From assembly GCF_000211815.1 (NCBI RefSeq), contig NZ_GL890815.1, positions 1 through 64,000 of the forward strand: 64,000 nt of DNA. The letters run 5' to 3'. Positions within the stretch are counted from its first letter, which is position 1; each line of letters starts with the position of its first letter. The translations under genes and the position numbers were made by a program. The notes below the pieces were generated by a model. That model was not told the DNA's origin, did no database searches, and saw only the letters and a list, made by a program, of their open reading frames with translations. Origin of the DNA: Moorena producens 3L. Its GTDB lineage: Bacteria > Cyanobacteriota > Cyanobacteriia > Cyanobacteriales > Coleofasciculaceae. This document shows positions 43,223-51,244 of this stretch, piece after piece.

Positions 43223-44404
43223 GCCGGGGAGTGTCAACATGATTAACGGTAAACTAACGGTAAATGTAGTACCATCTCCCAACTGACTCTTGAGAGAAAT
43301 CTCACCACCATGAGCTTCCACACACTGTTGAACAATAGCTAGTCCTAAGCCACTACCAGGAATTGTGCCAACATTGCTAGCACGATGGAAAGGCTGAAAC
43401 AGTTGCTGTTGGTCTTCTGGAGGAATGCCCATCCCCTGGTCTTGAATCCGGAAGATAACACATTCTGTCTGAGCAATCAGTTCAAACTGAACTGTTCCCC
43501 CTGTGGGTGAGTACTTAATAGCGTTGGTGAGCAAATTGCTAAAAATGTGTCGCAGCAATCGTTCATCCCATAGGGCTTCCCTCAATTCCCCTTGACTGGT
43601 AAAAACTAGCTGATGGTTGTTGTTGGTACTGATTTGTAACTCTTCCACTAATTGGTGACAAAACCGTTTCAAATCCAACCGAGTAGGTTGACACAGGAGT
43701 CTACCGGAATCAGCTTTACTGATTAATGAAACCTCATCCAACAACTGGGCCATGTTTTTGATGGCCGAGCGAATTAGCCGCAAATGAACCAGTTTTTTTT
43801 CTTGAGGTAATTGTTCCTCTTTGTCTTGGAGCAATCCAGAACAAAGGAGGATTGTATTTAAGGGATTACGAAAGTCGTGAGAGAGCATGGAAACAAATTC
43901 AGCTTTGCGCTGGTTGACTTCTTTGGCTCTAACCAACTCAGCGGTTTGTTCCTGAACCTGACTTTCTAGGGCTTGATTTTCTTGTCGTAATGCAACTGCT
44001 GCCTGCTTACGTTCAATAGCATAGCGCAAGGAACGAACCAGCATTTTTGCCTTGACTTGCCGCTTGACTAGATAATCTTGTGCTCCTTGACGAACTGCTT
44101 CAATCGCTAATTCATCATCATTGGTATTGGTTAGCACTACAATCGGTAAACTAGGCGCTTGCTTCATCAAGGGTCCGAGGGATGCTAGTCCGTGGCTGTC
44201 CGGTAGAGTCAGATCTAATAAGATCACATCGTAGGGAATTGAGATTGCTCTAGCCTCAGCGATTTCCTGGAGTGCATCCCGCAACCGCTTGACATGAACT
44301 AGACTAAAGTGCCTGAACTGAGCTTCTTTCAAAAACTCTTGTAACAATCTGGCTTCTGCCAGGTTGTCCTCAATTAACAAGATTTTTACTGAGCCTTCAG
44401 GCAT
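43217..44404 (-). CDS. Response regulator-histidine kinase hybrid
   Basis: A 395-aa two-domain signalling protein with REC first. The REC domain (1-130) has phospho-Asp in VILLDLTLPD and Lys in QDYLVKRQV. After a coiled-coil (140-165, QENQALESQVQEQTAELVRA) comes a HisKA domain with H-box LSHDFRNPLN, then an ATPase domain with N-box LLTNAIKYSP, G1 DQGMGIPPED and G2 GSGLGLAIV. There is no membrane segment. It probably takes phosphate from another kinase and passes it on; the pair with the Rcp1-like protein 240 bp upstream is suggestive. Confidence 0.93.
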   Translation of the reverse strand: MPEGSVKILLIEDNLAEARLLQEFLKEAQFRHFSLVHVKRLRDALQEIAEARAISIPYDVILLDLTLPDSHGLASLGPLMKQAPSLPIVVLTNTNDDELAIEAVRQGAQDYLVKRQVKAKMLVRSLRYAIERKQAAVALRQENQALESQVQEQTAELVRAKEVNQRKAEFVSMLSHDFRNPLNTILLCSGLLQDKEEQLPQEKKLVHLRLIRSAIKNMAQLLDEVSLISKADSGRLLCQPTRLDLKRFCHQLVEELQISTNNNHQLVFTSQGELREALWDERLLRHIFSNLLTNAIKYSPTGGTVQFELIAQTECVIFRIQDQGMGIPPEDQQQLFQPFHRASNVGTIPGSGLGLAIVQQCVEAHGGEISLKSQLGDGTTFTVSLPLIMLTLPGL

Positions 44405-44459
44405 TACCTTTGAGTATTTCTTCCTGCAAGTTTCTGTTAGTCAACCCTGATGTCTCATC

Positions 44460-44597
44460 CCTAGGGCGTGTTTTCAAAGTTTTCCGCAAGATTATGATCC
44501 CCCCCAGCCCCCCTTAAAAAAGGGGGGAGCCATACTCAAAGTCCCCCTTTTTTAAGGGGGATTTAGGGGGATCTCCGAGTTTGAAGACACGCCCTAG
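44460..44597. repeat. 138-bp MITE-like foldback element
   Basis: Ends CTAGGGCGTGTTTTCAAA (44461) and TTTGAAGACACGCCCTAG (to 44597) are inverted repeats with one mismatch. Inside are two further hairpins, CCCCCCTTAA/TTAAGGGGGG-like and its mirror CCCCCTTTTTTAAGGGGG. No coding capacity. Confidence 0.75.
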
Positions 44598-44645
44598 TGT
44601 CTCATGGTTTATGGCTAATCTGTCACCCTGCCATCCCTAATCCTT

Positions 44646-45083
44646 TTATTGGGATGGCAGGGTGACAGTCGAGAGCCAAAAGTCTTCAATTCCTCTGACG
44701 ATTTTGAATAATTCGCTAAGATTGCGGGATTTGGTAATGTAGCAATTCACATGCAAGTCATAACTCTGGAAAATGTCATCCTGATTTCTTGAGGTAGTTA
44801 ATACCACCACAGGAATTCGTTTGAGATTAGAGTCAGCCTTAATCTCTGCGAGCACCTCTCGACCATCCTTTTTTGGCAAGTTTAAATCTAGCACGATCAG
44901 GTCTGGACGGACGGCATCAGCATACTCTCCTTCTTGGTGTAAGTAAGCCATAGCGTCCATGCCATTTCGGACTGTTACTACCTGGTGGGGTACCGAGCTA
45001 TTTTTTAACGCTTCTTGGATTAAGCGAATATCGGCTTTATTGTCTTCAACCAAAAATATGATTTTGTGTCTTTCGTGCAACAT
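44646..45083 (-). CDS. rcp1: Rcp1-like phytochrome response regulator
   Basis: A 145-aa single-domain CheY-like regulator of the Rcp1 type, the phosphate acceptor of Cph1 phytochrome. The acidic pair is in LVEDNKAD, phospho-Asp in LIVLDLNLPKKDG, Thr in VVVLTTSRN, Lys in CYITKSRN. The present ATG and the ribosome site (AGAGAGG) come from the right end of the inserted IS607 element; the ancestral start was probably the GTG of GGAGGTGCACGAA, overlapping the phytochrome gene. The kinase gene lies 1.8 kb upstream, beyond the element. Confidence 0.9.
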   Translation of the reverse strand: MLHERHKIIFLVEDNKADIRLIQEALKNSSVPHQVVTVRNGMDAMAYLHQEGEYADAVRPDLIVLDLNLPKKDGREVLAEIKADSNLKRIPVVVLTTSRNQDDIFQSYDLHVNCYITKSRNLSELFKIVRGIEDFWLSTVTLPSQ

Positions 45084-45098
45084 TTAACCTCTCTAAAC

Positions 45099-46235
45099 CT
45101 ACCCATCAGCAGGAATGATCTGTATAGCACCAGGTGAAAACCTGGTGGTTGTTGCCGACAAAGCGCGGATCATTATGTTCCGCGCGCCATTCCAATCCCG
45201 TGGTAAAGAGAAGCCACATTTTGGGCATTGGAATTTTTTACTGCCGCCTAATTTTTCGTGAATTTGACCACATTCTGGGCAAGTTTTACTGGTGTAAGAT
45301 TCGTTAACTAAGACAACCAAAACATCATGACGATCTGCCATTTGAGTTAAGTGCTGGCGAAACTTGTAGTGACTCCAAGTGAGCATGTTACGAGCTGTTT
45401 TCTTGTTTAATTTCCTAGCTGACTTTACTACCATCACAGATGTCTCAAACGTTGGTAAAAAGATAAGCTTGTAATTATTGACAAGGAAAGAAGCTGACTT
45501 GTTATGGCAGTCCTTGATTAGATTTTGAATCTTTTGGCGTAAACGATGAGCAGCATTTTTCATTGCTCGTCTCTGTCTTTTTGCAGAGCTTAAGTCAATA
45601 CGACTCATCAACCGATCTAGTTGCTGACAGAGTCTTTGAATCCTGCCAATATCACCAGAACCTATTTCTACATAAGTTTTACCATCAAAACCGGTAATAA
45701 ATGTTCTAACGCCTGGGTCTAAAGCTATTACTTTATCCTGAGCAGTAGGGATAGGTTCAATATATTCCGGAAAAATCCCGTACCATTTCCCTTTAATCCA
45801 TACTAACTGAGTTCCATATATGCATTCTTCAGGGAAACCTTGAGGTGAACGATAAGACAAGCCTTTTACTTTTGTTGGGTACCAGCATTTTTTTTTGAAG
45901 TCTCCCGCTTTAAATTTAATAACTTGCCTTGTTTCTCGACAAGATTTAAACTTAACATAACCCTGATTGGCTTTGGCTTGCTTGAAACTATCAATTGCAT
46001 CGGCTACTGCTTCTTGTAATTGATGACCTGGAAGTTGGTTTACCCAATCTGGTCTATCAACTTTTCTCGCTAGTTTTTGTAAATCATAAGCACTACCTTT
46101 ATAACCGTTTTTAAGCATGGCTACTGACCAATTATAGATCCAACGATAAGCATTAAGCCAAGTTTTCCAGATTTTATGAAGTTCTTTAGACGGAAACACC
46201 CTGATCTTTGAGACACTGTTGGGTGTCAACTTCAC
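45099..46235 (-). CDS. tnpB: TnpB RNA-guided nuclease of IS607 copy 2
   Basis: 378 aa if started at GTG 46235 (KLTPNSVSKIRVFPS), the equivalent of the ATG in copy 1. Catalytic Asp in ALDPGVRTFITG, Glu in FLPTFETSVM, zinc ribbon CPECGQ/CPKCGF and last Asp in PRDWNGARN are intact. The C-terminal 60 residues are identical to copy 1, which may reflect overlap with the omega-RNA region. Confidence 0.93.
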   Translation of the reverse strand: MKLTPNSVSKIRVFPSKELHKIWKTWLNAYRWIYNWSVAMLKNGYKGSAYDLQKLARKVDRPDWVNQLPGHQLQEAVADAIDSFKQAKANQGYVKFKSCRETRQVIKFKAGDFKKKCWYPTKVKGLSYRSPQGFPEECIYGTQLVWIKGKWYGIFPEYIEPIPTAQDKVIALDPGVRTFITGFDGKTYVEIGSGDIGRIQRLCQQLDRLMSRIDLSSAKRQRRAMKNAAHRLRQKIQNLIKDCHNKSASFLVNNYKLIFLPTFETSVMVVKSARKLNKKTARNMLTWSHYKFRQHLTQMADRHDVLVVLVNESYTSKTCPECGQIHEKLGGSKKFQCPKCGFSLPRDWNGARNIMIRALSATTTRFSPGAIQIIPADG

Positions 46236-46815
46236 CGTCTGATTCCGAGGTTTTTTCTTGTACCGCTTTCGTGACTTGTTTTTGGTATTTTCGGAGTCCG
46301 TAAAGCCTAGCAGAGAAACAGTGGAGGATGGACAAGATATCTTCGACGAGTTCTTGCTCTGGGGATAATTTACGTTCATTGAGAACCAAGAGTTTAACTC
46401 CACTTTTTTGGCACAACCATTCAAGTAACGGAAATCCAAATCGGACTGCTCTATCTGGGTATGCAATGACAAATGCCGAGATATCACAGCTGTATATTCG
46501 TTCCAATATTTTGAGAAACTTTCGCCGTTTAAAATTGAGTCCCGATCCAACTTCTGAAATAACTTCAGCGTTTGGGTATTTTGACCGTAAAAATTCAGCT
46601 TGTCGATCAAGGTCGTCTCGTTGGGAGTGTGTAGAGACTCTTGCATAAGCGACAATGGGCTTACTCTGCGTGTGTTGTCCTTCAACACAAAACCTTCTTT
46701 GATTCCCTTGAGTCCTGATGCTGTCAAGTCTTCCGTCTTTATCCCATCTCCTGAGTGTTGTAATGGAGACACCGTAATATTGGGCTGCCTCTTTTGGGGT
46801 GACATATTTTTTCAT
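46186..46815 (-). CDS. tnpA: IS607 TnpA serine recombinase, copy 2
   Basis: 209 aa, intact. MerR-like HTH (PKEAAQYYGVSITTLRRWDK) and resolvase domain with nucleophile in ARVSTHSQRDDLD. It overlaps tnpB by 50 bp as in copy 1. It differs from copy 1 at scattered residues, mainly in the HTH half, fitting the diverged operator upstream. Confidence 0.95.
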   Translation of the reverse strand: MKKYVTPKEAAQYYGVSITTLRRWDKDGRLDSIRTQGNQRRFCVEGQHTQSKPIVAYARVSTHSQRDDLDRQAEFLRSKYPNAEVISEVGSGLNFKRRKFLKILERIYSCDISAFVIAYPDRAVRFGFPLLEWLCQKSGVKLLVLNERKLSPEQELVEDILSILHCFSARLYGLRKYQKQVTKAVQEKTSESDGEVDTQQCLKDQGVSV

Positions 46816-46824
46816 AACAGCTTA

Positions 46825-46860
46825 ACCTTTACAAATCTATACTTACATATTTGTAAAGGT
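46825..46860. promoter_or_regulatory. Perfect dyad before tnpA of IS607 copy 2
   Basis: ACCTTTACAAAT and ATTTGTAAAGGT, 12-bp perfect inverted repeat with a 12-nt spacer, 9 bp before tnpA. It corresponds to 13280-13318 in copy 1 but has different bases. Confidence 0.65.
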
Positions 46861-46879
46861 ATGACAAGGTTTGATAAGA

Positions 46880-49162
46880 TTAAATGCTCATAGTTACACC
46901 TCCGTTTCTACGCTCACGCTCGCGTCCCCTTACTGGAATTGTAAAATAGAAGGTGGCACCGTGACCTAGTTCTGACTCTACCCAAATTTTGCCCCGGTGG
47001 CACTCCAGAATCTTTTTACATATAGCCAAACCCATACCTGTGCCAGGATACTCATCCCGGGTGTGCAGACGTTGGAAGATCACGAAAATGCGATCGCTAA
47101 ACTGCGGTTCAATGCCAATCCCATTATCCTGCACTGAAAATAGCCATGAATCTTCGAGTCGTTTTGCCCCCACATGGATTTCCGGTGGCTGTTCACTGCG
47201 GAACTTGATCGCATTACCGATTAAGTTCTGGAACAGTTGCATCAACTGGGTGCTATCAGCCATAACTGTTGGGAAGGGGTCATGGGTAACCACTGCTCCA
47301 GTTTCACGGATGCGTCCCCGCAAATTAGCCAGAGCATGGTCTAAGGCCGTTTCCACTTCCGTCAGTTTAAACTCAATGCCCTGCAAATCGACTTTCGAGT
47401 AAGCCAACACATCATCAATTAGGGTTTGCATGAGGCTGACTCCCTCAACCGCAAAGGTAATAAACTCGCTGGCATCTTCGTCAAGCTTGTCATTATAGCG
47501 CATTTCTAAAAGCTGCACATAATTCGCCACTTGATTCAGGGGTTCTTGCAGGTCATGGGATGCCACATAAGCAAACTTTTTCAGTTCAGCATTGGAACGT
47601 TCTAGATCCTGAGCCAATTGAGCCAATTCATCAGCTTGGCGCAGAACAATATTAATCAGTGCTTTCCTCAGTTCCAGTGCTGTCTTAATTTCTACCTGTT
47701 TCCAGGGTAAAGAGGTTAAGCGAACGGTTTCTTTCCATAGTTCAAAGGATTTACGGGGCGACAGTTGCAAAGTCCCCTCTGTGTGGGTTGTTTCAAAGGC
47801 TTTATTGGGGTCACCCCCCCAATTAACCGTTTGAATCACCTCTGATCGGAACCACAGTACATAGTTTCTCTTGGAAATGGGGATGGCTAGCAGGCCACTA
47901 CCAATATCTTTAAACCGTTGTGCATCAGGATAAATGCGAGGCAGAGAATCAGTATAGAAAACCTCTTGATTAACATTCTGTTTCAGCCATTGCACCAAAA
48001 ACTTCAGGTCTTCTTCACTAGGGGTTTCACCAATAACCGTAAAATTATCCCCAAAACAAATTGCTGCACCTTGAGCACTGGTTAAGTCCAGTAAATTGGG
48101 GTCATGCTTAACTAAGCCATCAATAAAGTTTTCTTCTTGGGACATATACTCAATCAATATTGATTGAATATAGGACAACTTCATCTGATAGTCATAGTCT
48201 TCCGTCTCTTCTCGGGCTGAAATTTCTGAGAAAATCACTCGTCCTAAAAATTCGCAAGCTTTGCGCAACTCATAGGATACATACTTAGGAGTTTGATGAT
48301 GACAAGCAATAAGTCCCCAGAGTTTTTTATCTTTAATCAATGAAATAGTCAAAGACGCCCCAACTCCCATATTGTGGAGGTACTTGATATGACAGGGGGA
48401 AGCACTTCTGAGAATTGATAATGTTAAATCAAGGGGGCGATTGGTGATGGGATTATCGGTAGGAAAAATCTCAACAGGTTGGGAATTGGCATCTGGAATT
48501 AAGCGGATCCAATTGGAACAGAATAATCGTCTAGCTGGTTTAGGAATATCGGATTCTGGATAGTGTAAGCCTAGGTAAGATTCCAGACTGTCTAGTTTTT
48601 CTTCGGCAATAACTGCTCCATGGTCATCATCTTCAAACTTATAGAGCATCACCCGGTCAAACCCAGTGACTTTTCGCACCTCTTTGACAATGATCTGACA
48701 AAAATCTCGGAGGTTTGAGGTTTGTTGGAGCTGGTTGATGGAGGCTCTTGCTAGATGATAAAAGCTTAAAAATGGGATAGTTTCCCGGGAAACTGCTGGT
48801 TCTAATTCCAGAATCAGACAGCCATCTGAGTTACGATGAAACACACCATCAAAGACTGCGTAATCATCGCCTTTTTTCCTCGCCCAAATTTTAGTAGGAT
48901 TGATTAGGTCTAGATTTTCCTCAGATAACCCAGCTTTAATTCTCTCCACTTGGAATGGGTCAAGTACATCTTCTAGGGTTTTTTCTAGCATGGCTTCGGC
49001 AGGGATTCCCAAAACCCTAGAGGTATTGTTGCTAACTTGTAATATTTTTAGCTCAGGCTCTTCCAGTACCAACAGTCCCCCATGAGGCTGAATCTGACCA
49101 ATCACATGAATCGGTTCGTGATCCAATTTGGTTTGTTGTGCTGGTAAATCTATTCCTAGCAT
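46880..49162 (-). CDS. Cph1-type phytochrome histidine kinase
   Basis: A 760-aa red/far-red photoreceptor. PAS (1-120), GAF (140-310) with PESDIP in LHYPESDIPKPARRL and bilin-binding Cys257 in RSASPCHIKYL, PHY (330-500), HisKA with SHDLQEPLNQV, and ATPase with NLIGNAIKF, DNGIGIEP and GTGMGLAICKK. A Cys in the GAF domain rather than the N-terminus predicts phycocyanobilin, as in Cph1. The last five residues (VTMSI) are encoded by the IS607 left end; before insertion the frame would have continued a few codons into the regulator gene. Confidence 0.95.
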   Translation of the reverse strand: MLGIDLPAQQTKLDHEPIHVIGQIQPHGGLLVLEEPELKILQVSNNTSRVLGIPAEAMLEKTLEDVLDPFQVERIKAGLSEENLDLINPTKIWARKKGDDYAVFDGVFHRNSDGCLILELEPAVSRETIPFLSFYHLARASINQLQQTSNLRDFCQIIVKEVRKVTGFDRVMLYKFEDDDHGAVIAEEKLDSLESYLGLHYPESDIPKPARRLFCSNWIRLIPDANSQPVEIFPTDNPITNRPLDLTLSILRSASPCHIKYLHNMGVGASLTISLIKDKKLWGLIACHHQTPKYVSYELRKACEFLGRVIFSEISAREETEDYDYQMKLSYIQSILIEYMSQEENFIDGLVKHDPNLLDLTSAQGAAICFGDNFTVIGETPSEEDLKFLVQWLKQNVNQEVFYTDSLPRIYPDAQRFKDIGSGLLAIPISKRNYVLWFRSEVIQTVNWGGDPNKAFETTHTEGTLQLSPRKSFELWKETVRLTSLPWKQVEIKTALELRKALINIVLRQADELAQLAQDLERSNAELKKFAYVASHDLQEPLNQVANYVQLLEMRYNDKLDEDASEFITFAVEGVSLMQTLIDDVLAYSKVDLQGIEFKLTEVETALDHALANLRGRIRETGAVVTHDPFPTVMADSTQLMQLFQNLIGNAIKFRSEQPPEIHVGAKRLEDSWLFSVQDNGIGIEPQFSDRIFVIFQRLHTRDEYPGTGMGLAICKKILECHRGKIWVESELGHGATFYFTIPVRGRERERRNGGVTMSI

Positions 49163-49674
49163 AATTCTCTGACCTTAATCCAGGATTATCAACAGTTATA
49201 CGAGTTCTAGAAGGAAGGCTCTCCGATTATCGATATCATTCCTAATACTATTTTGCCTAATACTATTTGGTCTAATACTTGTGGATCTTTAACCGAACTT
49301 ACCTATGACTAGCTAGCAATCTCTAGTATATCCCAGGAAGTCAACGACTAGGTCTAGAGTAATTTTTAAAAAAACATTAAATTTTTTGTCCTGCCTTTAG
49401 ATCTTCTGCTGTTTCTGGGATTCCTCTTGATTGCAAGAGCAATGTTAGCCTTGCTTCTAAAAAAATATTAATAATAATACGTAAAAACTCAATATTTAAT
49501 AATTTAACTTAACAAAAAACGTTAACTTCTGATGGACAAACGTAAACGCAAATCAGGTTGTTACCCCTACTCCCTACTCCCCACACTCCATTAAGGGAGT
49601 AGGGAGTAGGGAGTAGGGGTAACTAAGTTGACTGTATCTCCCCACACTTCCCACACCTCCCACACTCTTATCCC
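49163..49674. other. Intergenic region with a heptamer foldback
   Basis: No gene. At 49560-49580 and 49603-49623 a perfect 21-bp inverted repeat (GTTACCCCTACTCCCTACTCC and complement) made of the gggagta heptamer forms a large hairpin. The 5' half is AT-rich with 'cctaatactatttgg' repeats and should hold the phytochrome promoter. Confidence 0.75.
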
Positions 49675-50757
49675 CTACAGCCGCAGATGCAATTTGTCGC
49701 AAAGCTGATCAAAATAGGATTGAAAGTCTTTTGTCGTTGATACCTCAGAGGGGAAGATGGCTTTATGGATTGCTTCTCCAACTGCTTTGGCTAACCGTGG
49801 TGGTACAGCATTACCAACCTGTCTGTATCGTGATGTTTTAGAACCTTTGAATACAAAATGATCAGGAAAGGATTGGAGTCTAGCTGATTCCCGTACCGTC
49901 AGCCGTCTTACCCCTTCAACTGTTCCTGATCTCGGCTTTCCCCCATTCATTAAATGACGGTGATACACCAGTAAAACACCTTCAGGATCAATAATGTGGG
50001 TGCAGTAACCGACTGTAGTAGCGGTAATGGTAGGACTTGGTGCATCGAAATTGATGGGTTTTCCCCCACCTTTGACTAGAGTTGCTGTCCAAGGGGTAGG
50101 ACGAATAACGGGTTTATTGGCATAGGAAACTTTAGTGGTATTGGGCTCATAGTCAGGAACATCAGTTAAGGCTGAACCCGATGAAATATAGGGATTAGAT
50201 GTCCCTAAACCATGGGTTTTCCGGGGAAACGTAAAATCATTTTTTGTGGCTAAACCGACGAAAAATAGACGTTCACGATACTGGGGAATTCCATAGGATG
50301 CTGCCTCTAACACCTCTACATAAACTGAATAATCTAGGGTTTGAAGCTGCTGCTCAATCCATTGATAATAGTGATTTTTTTTAGACCTTTGCAACCCAGG
50401 CATAGTTTCCATTAAAAATGCCTTTGGTCGAATATCCCTTACCGCTCGAATAAATTCTGGAACTAAATCCTTAGGCTTGGCTCGGGATAACTGTTTATTT
50501 CGCTCTTGGTTTGGGACAGAAAAAGGTTGACATGGCGGTGAACCTACTACTAGGTCAATACCTTGAAATTGAGTAAAGTCTATAGCTCGAACATCGGAGC
50601 GAATAACATTAGTGCTAGGAAAGTTTTCTCGATAAGTGGAAACAGCAGACTTATCAATTTCTATTGCTGTGGTGATCTGCCACCCAGCCATATGGAAACC
50701 TAGAGAAAGGCCACCTGCCCCTGCAAATAGATCGATGGCGTTTTTTGAATCATTCAT
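49675..50757 (-). CDS. DNA (cytosine-5) methyltransferase
   Basis: A 360-aa C5 methylase. Motif I DLFAGAGGLSLGF, motif IV GSPPCQPFS with the nucleophile Cys, motif VI reads METMPGL instead of the usual ENV, motif VIII QYRERLFFVG, motif X RQVGNAVPPRLA. The target domain (about 205-275) is short. No restriction gene adjoins it, so it appears to be a solitary methylase. One of the HIP1-related cyanobacterial methylases acts on CGATCG, but specificity cannot be read here. Confidence 0.93.
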   Translation of the reverse strand: MNDSKNAIDLFAGAGGLSLGFHMAGWQITTAIEIDKSAVSTYRENFPSTNVIRSDVRAIDFTQFQGIDLVVGSPPCQPFSVPNQERNKQLSRAKPKDLVPEFIRAVRDIRPKAFLMETMPGLQRSKKNHYYQWIEQQLQTLDYSVYVEVLEAASYGIPQYRERLFFVGLATKNDFTFPRKTHGLGTSNPYISSGSALTDVPDYEPNTTKVSYANKPVIRPTPWTATLVKGGGKPINFDAPSPTITATTVGYCTHIIDPEGVLLVYHRHLMNGGKPRSGTVEGVRRLTVRESARLQSFPDHFVFKGSKTSRYRQVGNAVPPRLAKAVGEAIHKAIFPSEVSTTKDFQSYFDQLCDKLHLRL

Positions 50758-51244
50758 GACTTAGGGAGCAGTTTTTAGCTATCAGCTATAGCATTTTTAT
50801 TTGGAGTAGGGAGTAGGGAGCAGCGGTAAGAAAATTTACTGTACCTCATAATTATGATCAGGGCTATATTTGGACTAATTGTAGTTTAAGGGTATCAGCT
50901 GATTTTGTTATGCCAAATTGGTACATATTTGATTATTTACGATCAGGTTAGTAAGGTTTAAGGGTTAAGGTTGAAGGTTGTAAATTGAAGGTTTAAACTT
51001 GGAGGTTTAAGGTTGAATGTTAAAGGTTGAAAGTTTAAATTTGAAAGTTGTTAGCCTTTGGCGTCCCTTGTAGGGTAGGGTGAAAATACTGAGTGATCTG
51101 AATTAGCTAAAACCATGCTATAAATACCCTGTTTTTTCCCACTCTCCTCACCCTCCCCAAACTTCCTAGTTTTTACCCTATTCCCTATTCCCTATTCTCT
51201 GTTCAATACTTCTGATGCTAGAGTTATGCTAAATCAGCAAGACA
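50758..51244. other. Intergenic region with 'aaggttgaagg' repeats
   Basis: No gene. Degenerate repeats of the type AAGGTTGAAGGTTTAA occupy 50955-51050, and a short gggagtaggg stretch lies at 50802-50822. Confidence 0.7.

Larger units (their letters stand above)
45076..46898 (-). mobile_element. IS607-family insertion sequence, copy 2
   Basis: About 1.82 kb, same arrangement as copy 1, on the minus strand. Left end TAGTTACA|CCTCC (plus strand 46891-46898 side), right end near 45076. It sits between the phytochrome gene and its regulator gene. Proteins are about nine-tenths alike between copies, so the two did not arise from a recent jump. Confidence 0.9.
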
